From positions 1 through 5,036 of the forward strand of contig JAYEJW010000640.1 in NCBI GenBank assembly GCA_034716535.1: a stretch of 5,036 bases of DNA. Direction: 5' to 3'. Position numbers and translations under genes: made by a program. Positions 1 to 5,036 of this stretch are shown here, one piece after another. The notes below the pieces were generated by a model. The model worked only from the letters and a program-made list of their open reading frames with translations. It was not told the origin of the DNA and made no database searches. Each line of letters opens with the position of its first letter. Positions within the stretch are counted from its first letter, which is position 1. The stretch comes from JAYEJW01 sp034716535 (GTDB lineage: Bacteria > Pseudomonadota > Gammaproteobacteria > Chromatiales > Chromatiaceae).

Positions 1-43
1 CCGAGCGCCTGACAAACTTATCGCATCACTGCAACGCAGCTGA

Positions 44-153
44 TTATGCGGAGTAATGCGAGCCGACTTGACGACCCGGGTCGGCTTCGCAGTCTGCAAC
101 TCCGCATAACCCTGAACTCCGCATAAATCCTTTTATGCGCCGCAGCGCATAAA
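44..153. repeat. Cluster of TTATGCG direct and inverted repeats with nested hairpins
   Basis: The heptamer TTATGCG occurs at 44-50 and 133-139, with a one-mismatch copy (TAATGCG) at 54-60. Its complement CGCATAA occurs at 103-109, 120-126 and 146-152. The 12-mer AACTCCGCATAA is directly repeated at 98-109 and 115-126 with a 17-base period. The 11-mer at 44-54 is its inverted partner. Between these arms, 58-67 and 80-90 form an inner stem (GCGAGCCGAC with GTCGGCTTCGC, one bulge), so 44-109 can fold as one long interrupted hairpin. A second perfect hairpin follows: TTTATGCGC (132-140), loop CGCA, GCGCATAAA (145-153). All this is seen directly. That it is a recombinase site or the end of a mobile element is inferred from the adjoining IS91-type relic. 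It does not carry the GTTRRRY core of integron attC sites. Confidence 0.75.
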
Positions 154-427
154 GGGGTTCCATCGCGTACGCGATTACGGCTTCCTGCACCACAATGCGC
201 GCAAGACGCTGCAGCTGATCCTGCAAGTGGTGCTCAAACCGGTCGCGCCCAAAGAACGACCGCGCTTTTGTTGTTGCGCCTGTGGCGGTGCGATGGAAGT
301 CATCGGGGTCTATCCGCCGGAGCGCGCCGTAGCTGTGACGACTACCAGGATATTTTTCAACCGTTGCATACCATCGTCTCAAGGTTATAAAACCATTTGT
401 CTGACCAAGAAGAATAACAGAGGATGA
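149..427 (+). pseudogene. IS91-family (Y2) transposase, C-terminal remnant
   Basis: Codons from 149 read RIKGFHRVRDYGFLH, then an NARKTLQLIL helix and a cysteine cluster FCCCACGGAM. This matches the end of IS91-type transposases, where a KGFHRVRxYGFL stretch is followed by a CxxCGG zinc-ribbon-like tail. Recognisable similarity stops near 328 (VYPPERA); the frame then runs on to TGA at 425-427 with atypical residues. The whole rolling-circle catalytic region (HUH motif and tyrosines) is absent, and an in-frame TGA at 113-115 closes the frame upstream, so it cannot encode an active enzyme. The remnant begins exactly at the right arm of the hairpin at 132-153, which suggests recombination or deletion there. 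In another frame, bases 336-390 read a short tail DDYQDIFQPLHTIVSRL with a TAA stop; whether it is a frameshifted end or chance is unclear. Confidence 0.7.
364..391 (+). promoter_or_regulatory. Possible sigma-70 promoter for the lipoprotein hydrolase gene
   Basis: TTGCAT (364-369) and TATAAA (386-391) are separated by 16 bases. The -10 box matches the consensus at five of six positions; the -35 box matches only its TTG. Transcription would start near 398 and leave a leader of about 60 bases before the ATG at 459. The surrounding stretch is AT-rich compared with the rest of the window. It is the best candidate in this gap, but it rests on sequence match alone. Confidence 0.35.
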
Positions 428-458
428 TCCCTGTCAGCCGAGTCAACCCGGAGGGGAC

Positions 459-1613
459 ATGCAGGGGTGCCCGTTTGCAGTGACCAGATCGTGGCTGGCA
501 GCTCTTCTTGTAACGGTGCTGATGTTGGCGGGATGCGCCCCGCTGCCGGACGATGAGGCGGCGTGGGTGCTTGGGGACCTAGCTGCCGAAGAGGGGCCGA
601 GCCGCCTCAAGGAGCGCACTCCCGACCCCGCGCGCCGGCCGGTTGCGTATACGCTGCAGGGCCGCGACTACCAGGGCGATCTGTATCTCCCCGGCGAGCT
701 GCCCCGCGCCGGCATCGTCCTGGTGCCGGGGGTGGCCGCGCGCGGCAAGGACGATCCCCGCCTGGTGTCCTTCGCCACCACCCTGGCGCGGACCCGCTTT
801 CTGGTGCTGGTGCCGAACCTACCCAACCTGCGCGCGCTCAGGGTGCGGGCAGAGGATGCGCAGGGCGTGGCGGACGCCTTTTCCCACCTGCTGGCGCGGC
901 CCGAATTCCCGACAGGGGGCCGGGCCGGCATCGGCGCCTTCAGCTATGCGGTGGGGCCGGCGGTGCTGGCGGCGCTCGAGCCCGCGATCCGCGAGCGGGT
1001 GGATTTCGTTTTAGGCGTTGGCGGGTACTACGACCTGGAGCAGGTGATCACCTTCTTTACCACCGGCTATTTCCAACAGAATGGAAAGTGGCAGTACCTG
1101 GAACCCAACCGCTACGGCAAGTGGGTGTTCGTGCTGGGTAACGCCGAGCGTCTGTCCGACCCGCGCGACCGGTCGGCTTTCCGGGCCATGGCCGAGCGCA
1201 GGCTGAACGATCCCCAGGCGCGGATCGATGACCTGAGCAGGCGCCTGACGCCCAAGGGGCGAGCGCTGCTCGCCCTGCTGGAGAACCGTGACAGGGAGCG
1301 CACCACGGTTTTGATTGCCAGGTTGCCAGCGGGGATCCGCGTCGAGCTGGACGCGCTGAATCTAGCCAACAAGGATCTTTCCCGGTTGCGGGCGCGGCTG
1401 ATCCTGCCGCACGGCACCGACGACGCCATCATCCCCTATACCGAGAGCATGGCCCTGGCTGCAGCCTTGCCGCCCGGCCGGGCCGAGCTGTTTCTCATCG
1501 ACGGCCTGGCCCATGTGGACGTGCGTCCGCTCGGGCTGGACCGCCGCGCGATGTGGCGTGCCATCCATGCCCTGCTGGCGCAGCGCAACCACCCCGGCGA
1601 GGGGCGGCAATGA
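459..1613 (+). CDS. Lipoprotein with alpha/beta-hydrolase domain, substrate unknown
   Basis: This 384-residue protein starts with a lipoprotein signal: basic/polar start, hydrophobic stretch (about residues 12-23) and lipobox LAGC with Cys26 as the likely lipidated residue, so it should be anchored in the cell envelope. The rest fits an alpha/beta hydrolase: strand and oxyanion region GIVLVPG (85-91), nucleophile elbow GAFSYAVG with Ser162, acid in HGTDD (Asp321 or Asp322), and the final His352 in DGLAHVD. Residues about 190-300, between the elbow and the acid, probably form a lid. A GGAGGGG ribosome site at 450-456 supports ATG 459; GTG 480 is an alternative that still leaves a full signal peptide. 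The stop overlaps the start of a coupled downstream gene (ATGA at 1610-1613), so it was probably first in an operon. Esterase-like hydrolysis is inferred from the fold; the substrate cannot be told. Confidence 0.85.
   Translation: MQGCPFAVTRSWLAALLVTVLMLAGCAPLPDDEAAWVLGDLAAEEGPSRLKERTPDPARRPVAYTLQGRDYQGDLYLPGELPRAGIVLVPGVAARGKDDPRLVSFATTLARTRFLVLVPNLPNLRALRVRAEDAQGVADAFSHLLARPEFPTGGRAGIGAFSYAVGPAVLAALEPAIRERVDFVLGVGGYYDLEQVITFFTTGYFQQNGKWQYLEPNRYGKWVFVLGNAERLSDPRDRSAFRAMAERRLNDPQARIDDLSRRLTPKGRALLALLENRDRERTTVLIARLPAGIRVELDALNLANKDLSRLRARLILPHGTDDAIIPYTESMALAAALPPGRAELFLIDGLAHVDVRPLGLDRRAMWRAIHALLAQRNHPGEGRQ
1599..1604 (+). promoter_or_regulatory. Ribosome binding site for the truncated coupled gene
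   Basis: GAGGGG lies five bases before ATG 1610, inside the last codons of the hydrolase gene. Together with the ATGA overlap it indicates that a real gene started at 1610 and was translated by coupling with the hydrolase. It decides the start of the otherwise very short open frame that follows. Confidence 0.55.
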
Positions 1614-1678
1614 GTGGCGGATACACCGACATGCTTGTGCACTTGTGGTCCGCAAAAATAGGATCCGTGGCTGAATGA
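1610..1678 (+). pseudogene. Start of a translationally coupled gene, cut off by an insertion
   Basis: The frame starts at ATG 1610, overlaps the hydrolase stop by four bases and reads MSGGYTDMLVHL before entering sequence that looks like the end of an insertion sequence; it stops at TGA 1676-1678 after 22 codons. The good ribosome site and ATGA overlap suggest the original gene was longer and partnered the hydrolase. The first 11 or so codons are probably native and the rest belongs to the inserted DNA. The native product cannot be identified from so few residues. A genuine 22-residue peptide is possible but less likely. Confidence 0.4.
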
Positions 1679-2147
1679 GGGGCACGGCCGTTTGCCAGGG
1701 TCGCGCCAGGGGGTGGGGCGTGGCATGATCTTGGGCATCATGAATGGTGTACTGATCCTACTCCGATTGCTCGCTGATGCTGCAGCGTTTGTGCGGCTGC
1801 TGCTCCGGCCTCGCGGTGTCATCGTGGCGGAAAACCTGTTCCTGCGTAAGCAGTTAGCGATGTACCGGGAGCATGGTGTGAAGCCTCGTCGACCGGACGT
1901 GGCGATTCGGGTCTCTCTCGTCGTGCTATCAAGGTGCTTCAAGTGGCGGGACGCCCTCGTCGTGGTGACGCCACGAACGCTGGTGCGATGGCATCGGCGA
2001 GGGTTTCGATTGTTCTGGCGGTGGAAGGTAAGGCGGGGCAGGCCCCCGATTCCGGCGGAGCTGAGGTTCTTGATCCGACGGATGGCGGATGAGAATCCGA
2101 CCTGGGGCGAAGAACGGATTGCTAATGAGCTGCTGCTCAAGCTAGGA
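1644..2147 (+). mobile_element. Partial insertion sequence, left part only
   Basis: The piece covers the probable left end (TGTGG at about 1644, where the coupled gene loses its character), a non-coding lead and the 5' part of a transposase gene. The 3' part of the transposase and the right end are missing, because at 2148 the sequence changes to an unrelated nuclease gene. No matching inverted end or target duplication can be found in the window. The left boundary is estimated from the break in the neighbouring gene and is uncertain by perhaps 20 bases. Confidence 0.5.
1725..2147 (+). pseudogene. rve/DDE-type transposase, N-terminal fragment
   Basis: About 141 codons resemble the N-terminal half of a transposase group with a C-terminal integrase core (rve): a hydrophobic start, then ENLFLRKQLAMYRE, KPRRPDVAIR, TPRTLVRWHRRGFRLFWRWK, GRPPIPAELRFLIRRMA and ENPTWGEERIANELLLKLG, which is the DNA-binding helix-turn-helix region. 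In intact relatives the DDE catalytic domain follows; here it is absent, so the protein cannot transpose DNA. ATG 1725 or ATG 1740 is the likely start, with a G-rich stretch (1708-1719) before it; the frame is also open back to TTG 1692. The reading frame continues without a stop into the nuclease remnant that follows. The exact IS family is not certain from this half. Confidence 0.75.
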
Positions 2148-2486
2148 GCACGTCACTTTGGTCACGCAATGGTCACGCGCAACGTCAACCTAGTCGCCGT
2201 AATGGCCGGTAACCCGTTCGACCCCCCGCGCATGTTCCGCCATGGCTTCATCGACAAGGAACAGCGTGAACGCAACTTCACCGCCATTTTCGACGACTTC
2301 ATCGACGAGATCGACGGGCGCAAGATCCTTCTCGACCACATCCTTGCTTCGCCGGGCATCTTCTGGGATCTCACCGACGGCCGCGTCGAGCATGACGTCT
2401 TCGACGCGCAGATCGATCACACCGCAGAGGAGGGCTCGCGACAGCACCTGCCTAGCGATCATCGGCCGCAGTCGGTGACCTTCTGA
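2148..2486 (+). pseudogene. Endonuclease/exonuclease/phosphatase-family protein, C-terminal fragment
   Basis: From about 2175 the frame reads NVNLVAVMAGNPFDPPRMFR, then FTAIFDDFIDEIDGRKILLDHILASP and finally LPSDHRPQSVTF before TGA 2484-2486. LDHIL followed by a terminal SDHRP is the end of the EEP fold (the exonuclease III / DNase I-like group), where the Asp-His of SDH is part of the active site. The N-terminal half with the metal-binding Glu and the GDFN motif is missing, so this piece is not an active enzyme. It is joined in frame to the transposase fragment, giving one 264-codon frame from TTG 1692; the join is near 2148. GGTCACGC is repeated at 2160-2167 and 2171-2178 just after the join. 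The parent substrate (DNA, phosphoester or lipid) cannot be told. Confidence 0.65.
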
Positions 2487-2510
2487 TTACTGGGGCGACT
2501 GTTGGTCCGC

Positions 2511-2527
2511 GCCTTGAGCGTCAAGGC
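2511..2527 (+). terminator. Hairpin 24 bases after the nuclease remnant, possible terminator
   Basis: GCCTTGA (2511-2517) and TCAAGGC (2521-2527) form a perfect 7-base-pair stem with a GCG loop. Its place just after the stop at 2486 fits the old terminator of the nuclease gene, but no T-run follows (TGGATCGG), so an intrinsic terminator is not well supported. Confidence 0.3.
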
Positions 2528-2673
2528 TGGATCGGCCAGCCCCTCCACAAAGCGCACCGCAACGTAGACAAACGAACGCTGCCTTTGCACCCGATTCAGG
2601 GTAGTCTTGAGCTGTATCCTGTCGCCTCCTCTGCGGTCGATGGCTTGGTCATGCTTCCATCTTCCTTAGAGGT

Positions 2674-2690
2674 AGGAGCGGGATGCTCCT
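2674..2690. repeat. Short REP-like hairpin
   Basis: AGGAGC (2674-2679) and GCTCCT (2685-2690) form a 6-base-pair stem around GGGAT. The left arm reads GTAGGAGCGGG, similar to the head of REP elements that are common between genes in gammaproteobacteria. Only one copy is present, so its repetitive nature cannot be confirmed here. Confidence 0.3.
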
Positions 2691-3290
2691 CACGCCTGGA
2701 ATCGATCAAACCGGGACACATCGAGCCTGTAATTCAGGCTTGCTTACCCACAGATTCTGCTGAAGAAGCAAAAAAAAGAAGCTTGGAACTCGTAAGAGGC
2801 TACATGGTGGGAAGCGGACTTGGCATTCTGGCATCATCGGATTCCCAGGGAACTGCAGCGTAGGGCAGACGACCGCTTAGAAACGGTGGATTTGGGCAGG
2901 CGGTTTGGGGCGGGCGGGGTAACTCCAGCCCATCGGCTACGGAGGCCTGAGAAGTTCACGCTGCCCTGCCAAGCACGAATTGCTTATGGATTGTTGGTTT
3001 TCTCAGAATCCTGCCCCCGCAGGCTGAGTGCAGCCAGCTGCAATAGGATGAGCGCCAGAGGAATTTCTGCTATCGGCTCCTGACGCTGACGGAAGCGCTG
3101 TCGGGGAAATCACGAAGTGAGTACCGGTTGGACGCTCGCGACTGCGAGCTACGACTCGACTGTCTCGGACATGTGTGGGGGCGGAAGAGTGCTTGAGAAC
3201 CGAAATCGGAGTTCGTGGAGTATATAAGGAGTATCCCCCCCCTCGACGAGGAAGAGCTACCCGAAAATCCCTTTAACTCCTCGATTTTAT

Positions 3291-3365
3291 TGGTGGGCGC
3301 AGCTGGGTTCGAACCAGCGACCCCTGCCGTGTGAAGACAGTGCTCTCCCACTGAGCTATGCGCCC
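3291..3365 (-). tRNA. tRNA-Val, anticodon CAC
   Basis: Read on the - strand, the 75 bases fold fully: 7-base-pair acceptor stem GGGCGCA/TGCGCCC, D stem GCTC/GAGC, anticodon stem CTGTC/GGCAG (with one G-T pair), seven-base loop TTCACAC, T stem GCTGG/CCAGC with loop TTCGAAC, and encoded ACCA at the 3' end. The anticodon CAC (3331-3333) reads the valine codon GUG, a codon expected to be frequent in GC-rich genomes. No match to its 3' end is repeated in the window, so no attachment-site duplication is visible. A consensus-like promoter lies 14 bases upstream. Confidence 0.95.
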
Positions 3366-3378
3366 GGATGAAGCGCGC

Positions 3379-3407
3379 ATTCTAGGCCGAGGTGTCCATC
3401 CGGTCAA
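3379..3407 (-). promoter_or_regulatory. Sigma-70 promoter of tRNA-Val
   Basis: On the - strand, TTGACC (3407-3402) and TAGAAT (3384-3379) are separated by exactly 17 bases. Each box matches the consensus at five of six positions. The start would fall near 3372, only a few bases before the tRNA 5' end at 3365. The stretch after the -10 box is GC-rich (GCGCGC), the type of discriminator linked to stringent control of stable RNA genes; that control is inferred, not seen. Confidence 0.8.
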
Positions 3408-3437
3408 ATTTCGGTCCGGGGAATTCTCTGCTCGATT

Positions 3438-3486
3438 GCGTCAGCGAGGACGCTCCGCGGCAGAGCGACGAGCTTGCCTCTGCCGC
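3438..3486 (-). terminator. Two hairpins downstream of pyk, possible terminator
   Basis: Seventeen bases after the pyk stop is a perfect 9-base-pair inverted repeat (GCGGCAGAG at 3457-3465, CTCTGCCGC at 3478-3486, 12-base loop). It is followed by a 5-base-pair hairpin (GCGTC 3438-3442, GACGC 3449-3453). The position, between pyk and the promoter of the tRNA gene on the same strand, fits an end of the pyk transcript. There is no T-run, so it would be an atypical terminator or a 3'-end stabilising structure. Confidence 0.4.
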
Positions 3487-3502
3487 CAGCGCTGTCGAGT
3501 AC

Positions 3503-4954
3503 CTACATGCAGGGTAGGCCGCGTTCCGGATCAAGCTCGAGGATCTCCATGCGTTGGTTCCCGCAAGGGTTATGCGCCGAGGGGCCCTGGGTCAACAGGA
3601 CCAGGCCGTCGGTCACGCCCTGATCGGAGAGCCAGCGGCGTGCGAAGGTGTTCCAGTCGGGCCGATCCTCCTCCACCGCGATCGGATCGATACCCCAGGA
3701 GAACTGCAGGGTCTGACAGGTCGACTCGTTGGGGCTCAACGCCGTGACCCACACCGGCAAGCGGAAGCGGGCGATGTTACGGGCCGTGGCGCCGCTGAGT
3801 GTTGGCACGATCACAGCACGTGGGCACATGCGCTCAATGGTGTGGTGGACGCTCAAGGCGATCAGATCCACCGCTCCGAGGTCCTTGTCTTTTCCGTAGG
3901 TCTCCAGTGCCTCCTGCAAGGGCCAGGTTGGCCTTTTCGGCTCGGTGGCGGCCGCAATGCTCGCCAACATCTCGACCGACTCCACGGGAAACCGGCCCAT
4001 GGCGGACTCGGCGGAGAGCATGACGCAATCGGTACCGTCGAGGATGGCGTTGGCCACGTCGGTGGCCTCCGCACGCGTTGGCCGGCGGTGCTTGACCATG
4101 GACTCCAGCATCTGGGTGGCGGTGATGACGGGTGTCCCGGCGCGGTTCGCCTTTTCCATGATGCGCTTCTGGACCACGGCGATCTGCTCGATGGGGATCT
4201 CCACCCCCAGGTCGCCACGGGCGACCATGATGCCGTCTGTTGCTCTCAGGATGGCGTCCAGGTTGTCCAGGGCGGTCGCGCGTTCGATCTTGGCGATGAC
4301 GAAAGGCTCGTAGTCCAGCTCCTGTGCGGCGCGGCGAACGGCCTGGATGTCTTCGGCGACGGCGACGAAGGATTGGCTCACGGCGTCGATCCTGTTCTCG
4401 GCGGCGAATCGCAGCCAAGCCGCGTCTTCGTCGGTGAAGGCACTGATCCCCAGATCGATGCCCGGGAGATTCAGGCCCTTGCGGGAACGCAACTCACCGC
4501 CTACGCGGACCCTGCAGTGGACCTCGCTTCCCGAGACTTCCGTCACCCGAAGGAGGATGAAGCCATCGTTGAGGAAAAGGAGGTCATCGGGGCGCACCGC
4601 GGCCGGCAGGCCGCCAAAGGTTACGCTCACTCGCTCAGGTCGGCCGACGACATCCTCGGTGGTTAGAGTGAGGGGGTCGTCTCGCTGAAGCTCCACGGGC
4701 TCCTCGCCCAGGTCGCCGATGCGCATCTTCGGTCCGGGCAGGTCTCCCATGATAGCCACACGCTTCCCGGTGGACGTTGAGGCCTCGCGGATTCGTTGAA
4801 TCAGTTCCCGATGGTAGTCCTGATCACCGTGGGAGAAGTTGAGCCGCGCCACGTTCATGCCCGCGCGCAGCATCTCCTGGAGCGTTTCTACGGTGTCCGA
4901 GGCCGGACCGACGGTGGCGACGATCTTGGTCTTGTGGTTTGGTCGGTTGTGCAT
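3503..4954 (-). CDS. pyk: Pyruvate kinase (PykA type)
   Basis: This 483-residue cytoplasmic enzyme transfers phosphate from phosphoenolpyruvate to ADP, giving pyruvate and ATP in the last step of glycolysis. The family signatures are all in place: KIVATVGPAS (9-19), NVARLNFSHG with Arg37, Asn39 and Ser41, GDLPGPKMRIG with Asp71, the catalytic lysine and metal-binding Glu in VIAKIE (Lys222, Glu224), MVARGDLGVE (Asp248), ITATQMLESM (Thr280) and RPTRAEATDVANAILDGTDC. The B domain lies at about 81-160 and the C-terminal regulatory domain from about 355. DLPGPK instead of DTKGPE places it with PykA-type enzymes, and the length is normal for them. Departures from the usual pattern are LNDG (128-131, often DDG) and SAESAMG (314-320, often SGETAKG). 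The ATG at 4954 has only a weak ribosome site, and an upstream frame ends eight bases before it, so coupled translation in an operon is likely. Confidence 0.95.
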   Translation of the reverse strand: MHNRPNHKTKIVATVGPASDTVETLQEMLRAGMNVARLNFSHGDQDYHRELIQRIREASTSTGKRVAIMGDLPGPKMRIGDLGEEPVELQRDDPLTLTTEDVVGRPERVSVTFGGLPAAVRPDDLLFLNDGFILLRVTEVSGSEVHCRVRVGGELRSRKGLNLPGIDLGISAFTDEDAAWLRFAAENRIDAVSQSFVAVAEDIQAVRRAAQELDYEPFVIAKIERATALDNLDAILRATDGIMVARGDLGVEIPIEQIAVVQKRIMEKANRAGTPVITATQMLESMVKHRRPTRAEATDVANAILDGTDCVMLSAESAMGRFPVESVEMLASIAAATEPKRPTWPLQEALETYGKDKDLGAVDLIALSVHHTIERMCPRAVIVPTLSGATARNIARFRLPVWVTALSPNESTCQTLQFSWGIDPIAVEEDRPDWNTFARRWLSDQGVTDGLVLLTQGPSAHNPCGNQRMEILELDPERGLPCM

Positions 4955-4962
4955 TCTGGTGG

Positions 4963-5036
4963 TTACTCGGTTTGGTTCGAGGGTCCGCCGCTTTTTCCGG
5001 CGACGAAACGCATAACGTCTTTGAGCTCAGGTGGAC
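4963..5036 (-). CDS. C-terminal end of a gene upstream of pyk (partial)
   Basis: A - strand frame enters at the window edge and ends with TAA at 4963-4965, eight bases before the pyk start. The visible 23 residues include ELKDVMRFVAGKSGG and a polar tail. Close spacing on the same strand suggests an operon with pyk. In relatives pyk often follows other glycolytic or Calvin-cycle genes such as pgk, but this tail does not look like the end of phosphoglycerate kinase, and I do not recognise it. Another frame is also open across this short piece, so the call is tentative. Confidence 0.35.
   Translation of the reverse strand, partial: PPELKDVMRFVAGKSGGPSNQTE

Larger units (their letters stand above)
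2487..3290. other. About 800 bases without a recognisable gene
   Basis: No frame here has convincing coding character. The longest is 2585-2863 on the + strand (92 codons from TTG, or from ATG 2651), which has no clear ribosome site and matches no family I know. On the - strand, an open frame at 3070-3351 runs through the tRNA and is spurious. The stretch holds small hairpins (2511-2527 and 2674-2690), an eight-A run (2770-2777), an eight-C run (3235-3242) and the palindrome CCTCGACGAGG (3241-3251). Lying between mobile-element relics and the 3' end of a tRNA gene, it is best read as decayed accessory DNA. Confidence 0.5.

Noticed and set aside
44..109. Integron attC site
   Set aside because: The nested inverted-repeat layout is similar, but the GTTRRRY/RYYYAAC core is absent and no integrase or cassette gene is visible.
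2585..2863. 92-codon + strand frame as a hypothetical gene
   Set aside because: TTG start with no clear ribosome site, no recognised motif and location in decayed DNA. A fragment of an old gene is possible, but there is not enough to call it.
3247..3283. Terminator hairpin after the tRNA (CGAGGA ... TCCTCG)
   Set aside because: A six-base stem with a 25-base loop is weak, and the T-rich tract lies on the + strand side, not after the tRNA on its own strand.
3070..3351. 93-codon - strand open frame with SNPAAPTNK-type sequence
   Set aside because: It reads through the tRNA gene; the VAGSNPAAPTNK pattern is the typical translation of a tRNA T arm, so it is not a protein gene.
3554..4666. 370-codon + strand open frame opposite pyruvate kinase
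   Set aside because: It is the antisense shadow of pyk, kept open by GC-rich codon use; the composition is histidine/glycine/aspartate-rich with no family features.
1..5036. CRISPR array, toxin-antitoxin pair or defence system
   Set aside because: No regularly spaced repeats with unique spacers and no paired small genes with such motifs. The EEP fragment lacks its catalytic half and has no defence-type neighbours.

Overview
The window looks like a piece of chromosome from a GC-rich proteobacterium, most likely a gammaproteobacterium. I infer this from the PykA-type pyruvate kinase, the CCA-encoding tRNA-Val with a strong sigma-70 promoter, the lipobox lipoprotein and the IS91-type and rve-type transposase relics. 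A genus cannot be named from the sequence. Two conserved parts, a hydrolase gene on the left and a tRNA plus glycolytic gene on the right, flank about 1.65 kb of decayed accessory DNA.

Left edge (1-458): a dense cluster of TTATGCG/CGCATAA repeats and hairpins (44-153) abuts, in frame, the C-terminal tail of an IS91-family (Y2) transposase. The start of that transposase is missing. A plausible sigma-70 promoter (364-391) lies behind the relic and may drive the next gene.

459-1613 (+): an intact lipoprotein with an alpha/beta-hydrolase fold and a visible Ser-Asp-His triad. Its stop codon overlaps, as ATGA, the start of a second gene (1610) that has a good ribosome binding site but is broken after 22 codons, where an insertion sequence seems to begin. 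The hydrolase was therefore probably the first gene of an operon whose second gene was destroyed.

1644-2486 (+): the N-terminal part of an rve/DDE-type transposase (to 2147) runs without a stop into the C-terminal part of an endonuclease/exonuclease/phosphatase (EEP) family protein. Both halves lack their main catalytic parts, so this is a deletion scar that happens to keep one open frame of 264 codons. From 2487 to 3290 there is no gene I can recognise, only small hairpins and low-quality open frames.

3291-5036 (- strand): tRNA-Val(CAC) with encoded CCA and a clear promoter, then pyruvate kinase (pyk), and at the edge the last 23 codons of an upstream gene ending 8 bases before pyk, probably in the same operon. 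Pyruvate kinase makes pyruvate and ATP in the last step of glycolysis.

I do not see a convincing undescribed system. The most interesting items are the repeat/hairpin cluster at the IS91 relic, the transposase-nuclease chimeric frame and the decapitated operon partner of the lipoprotein hydrolase.
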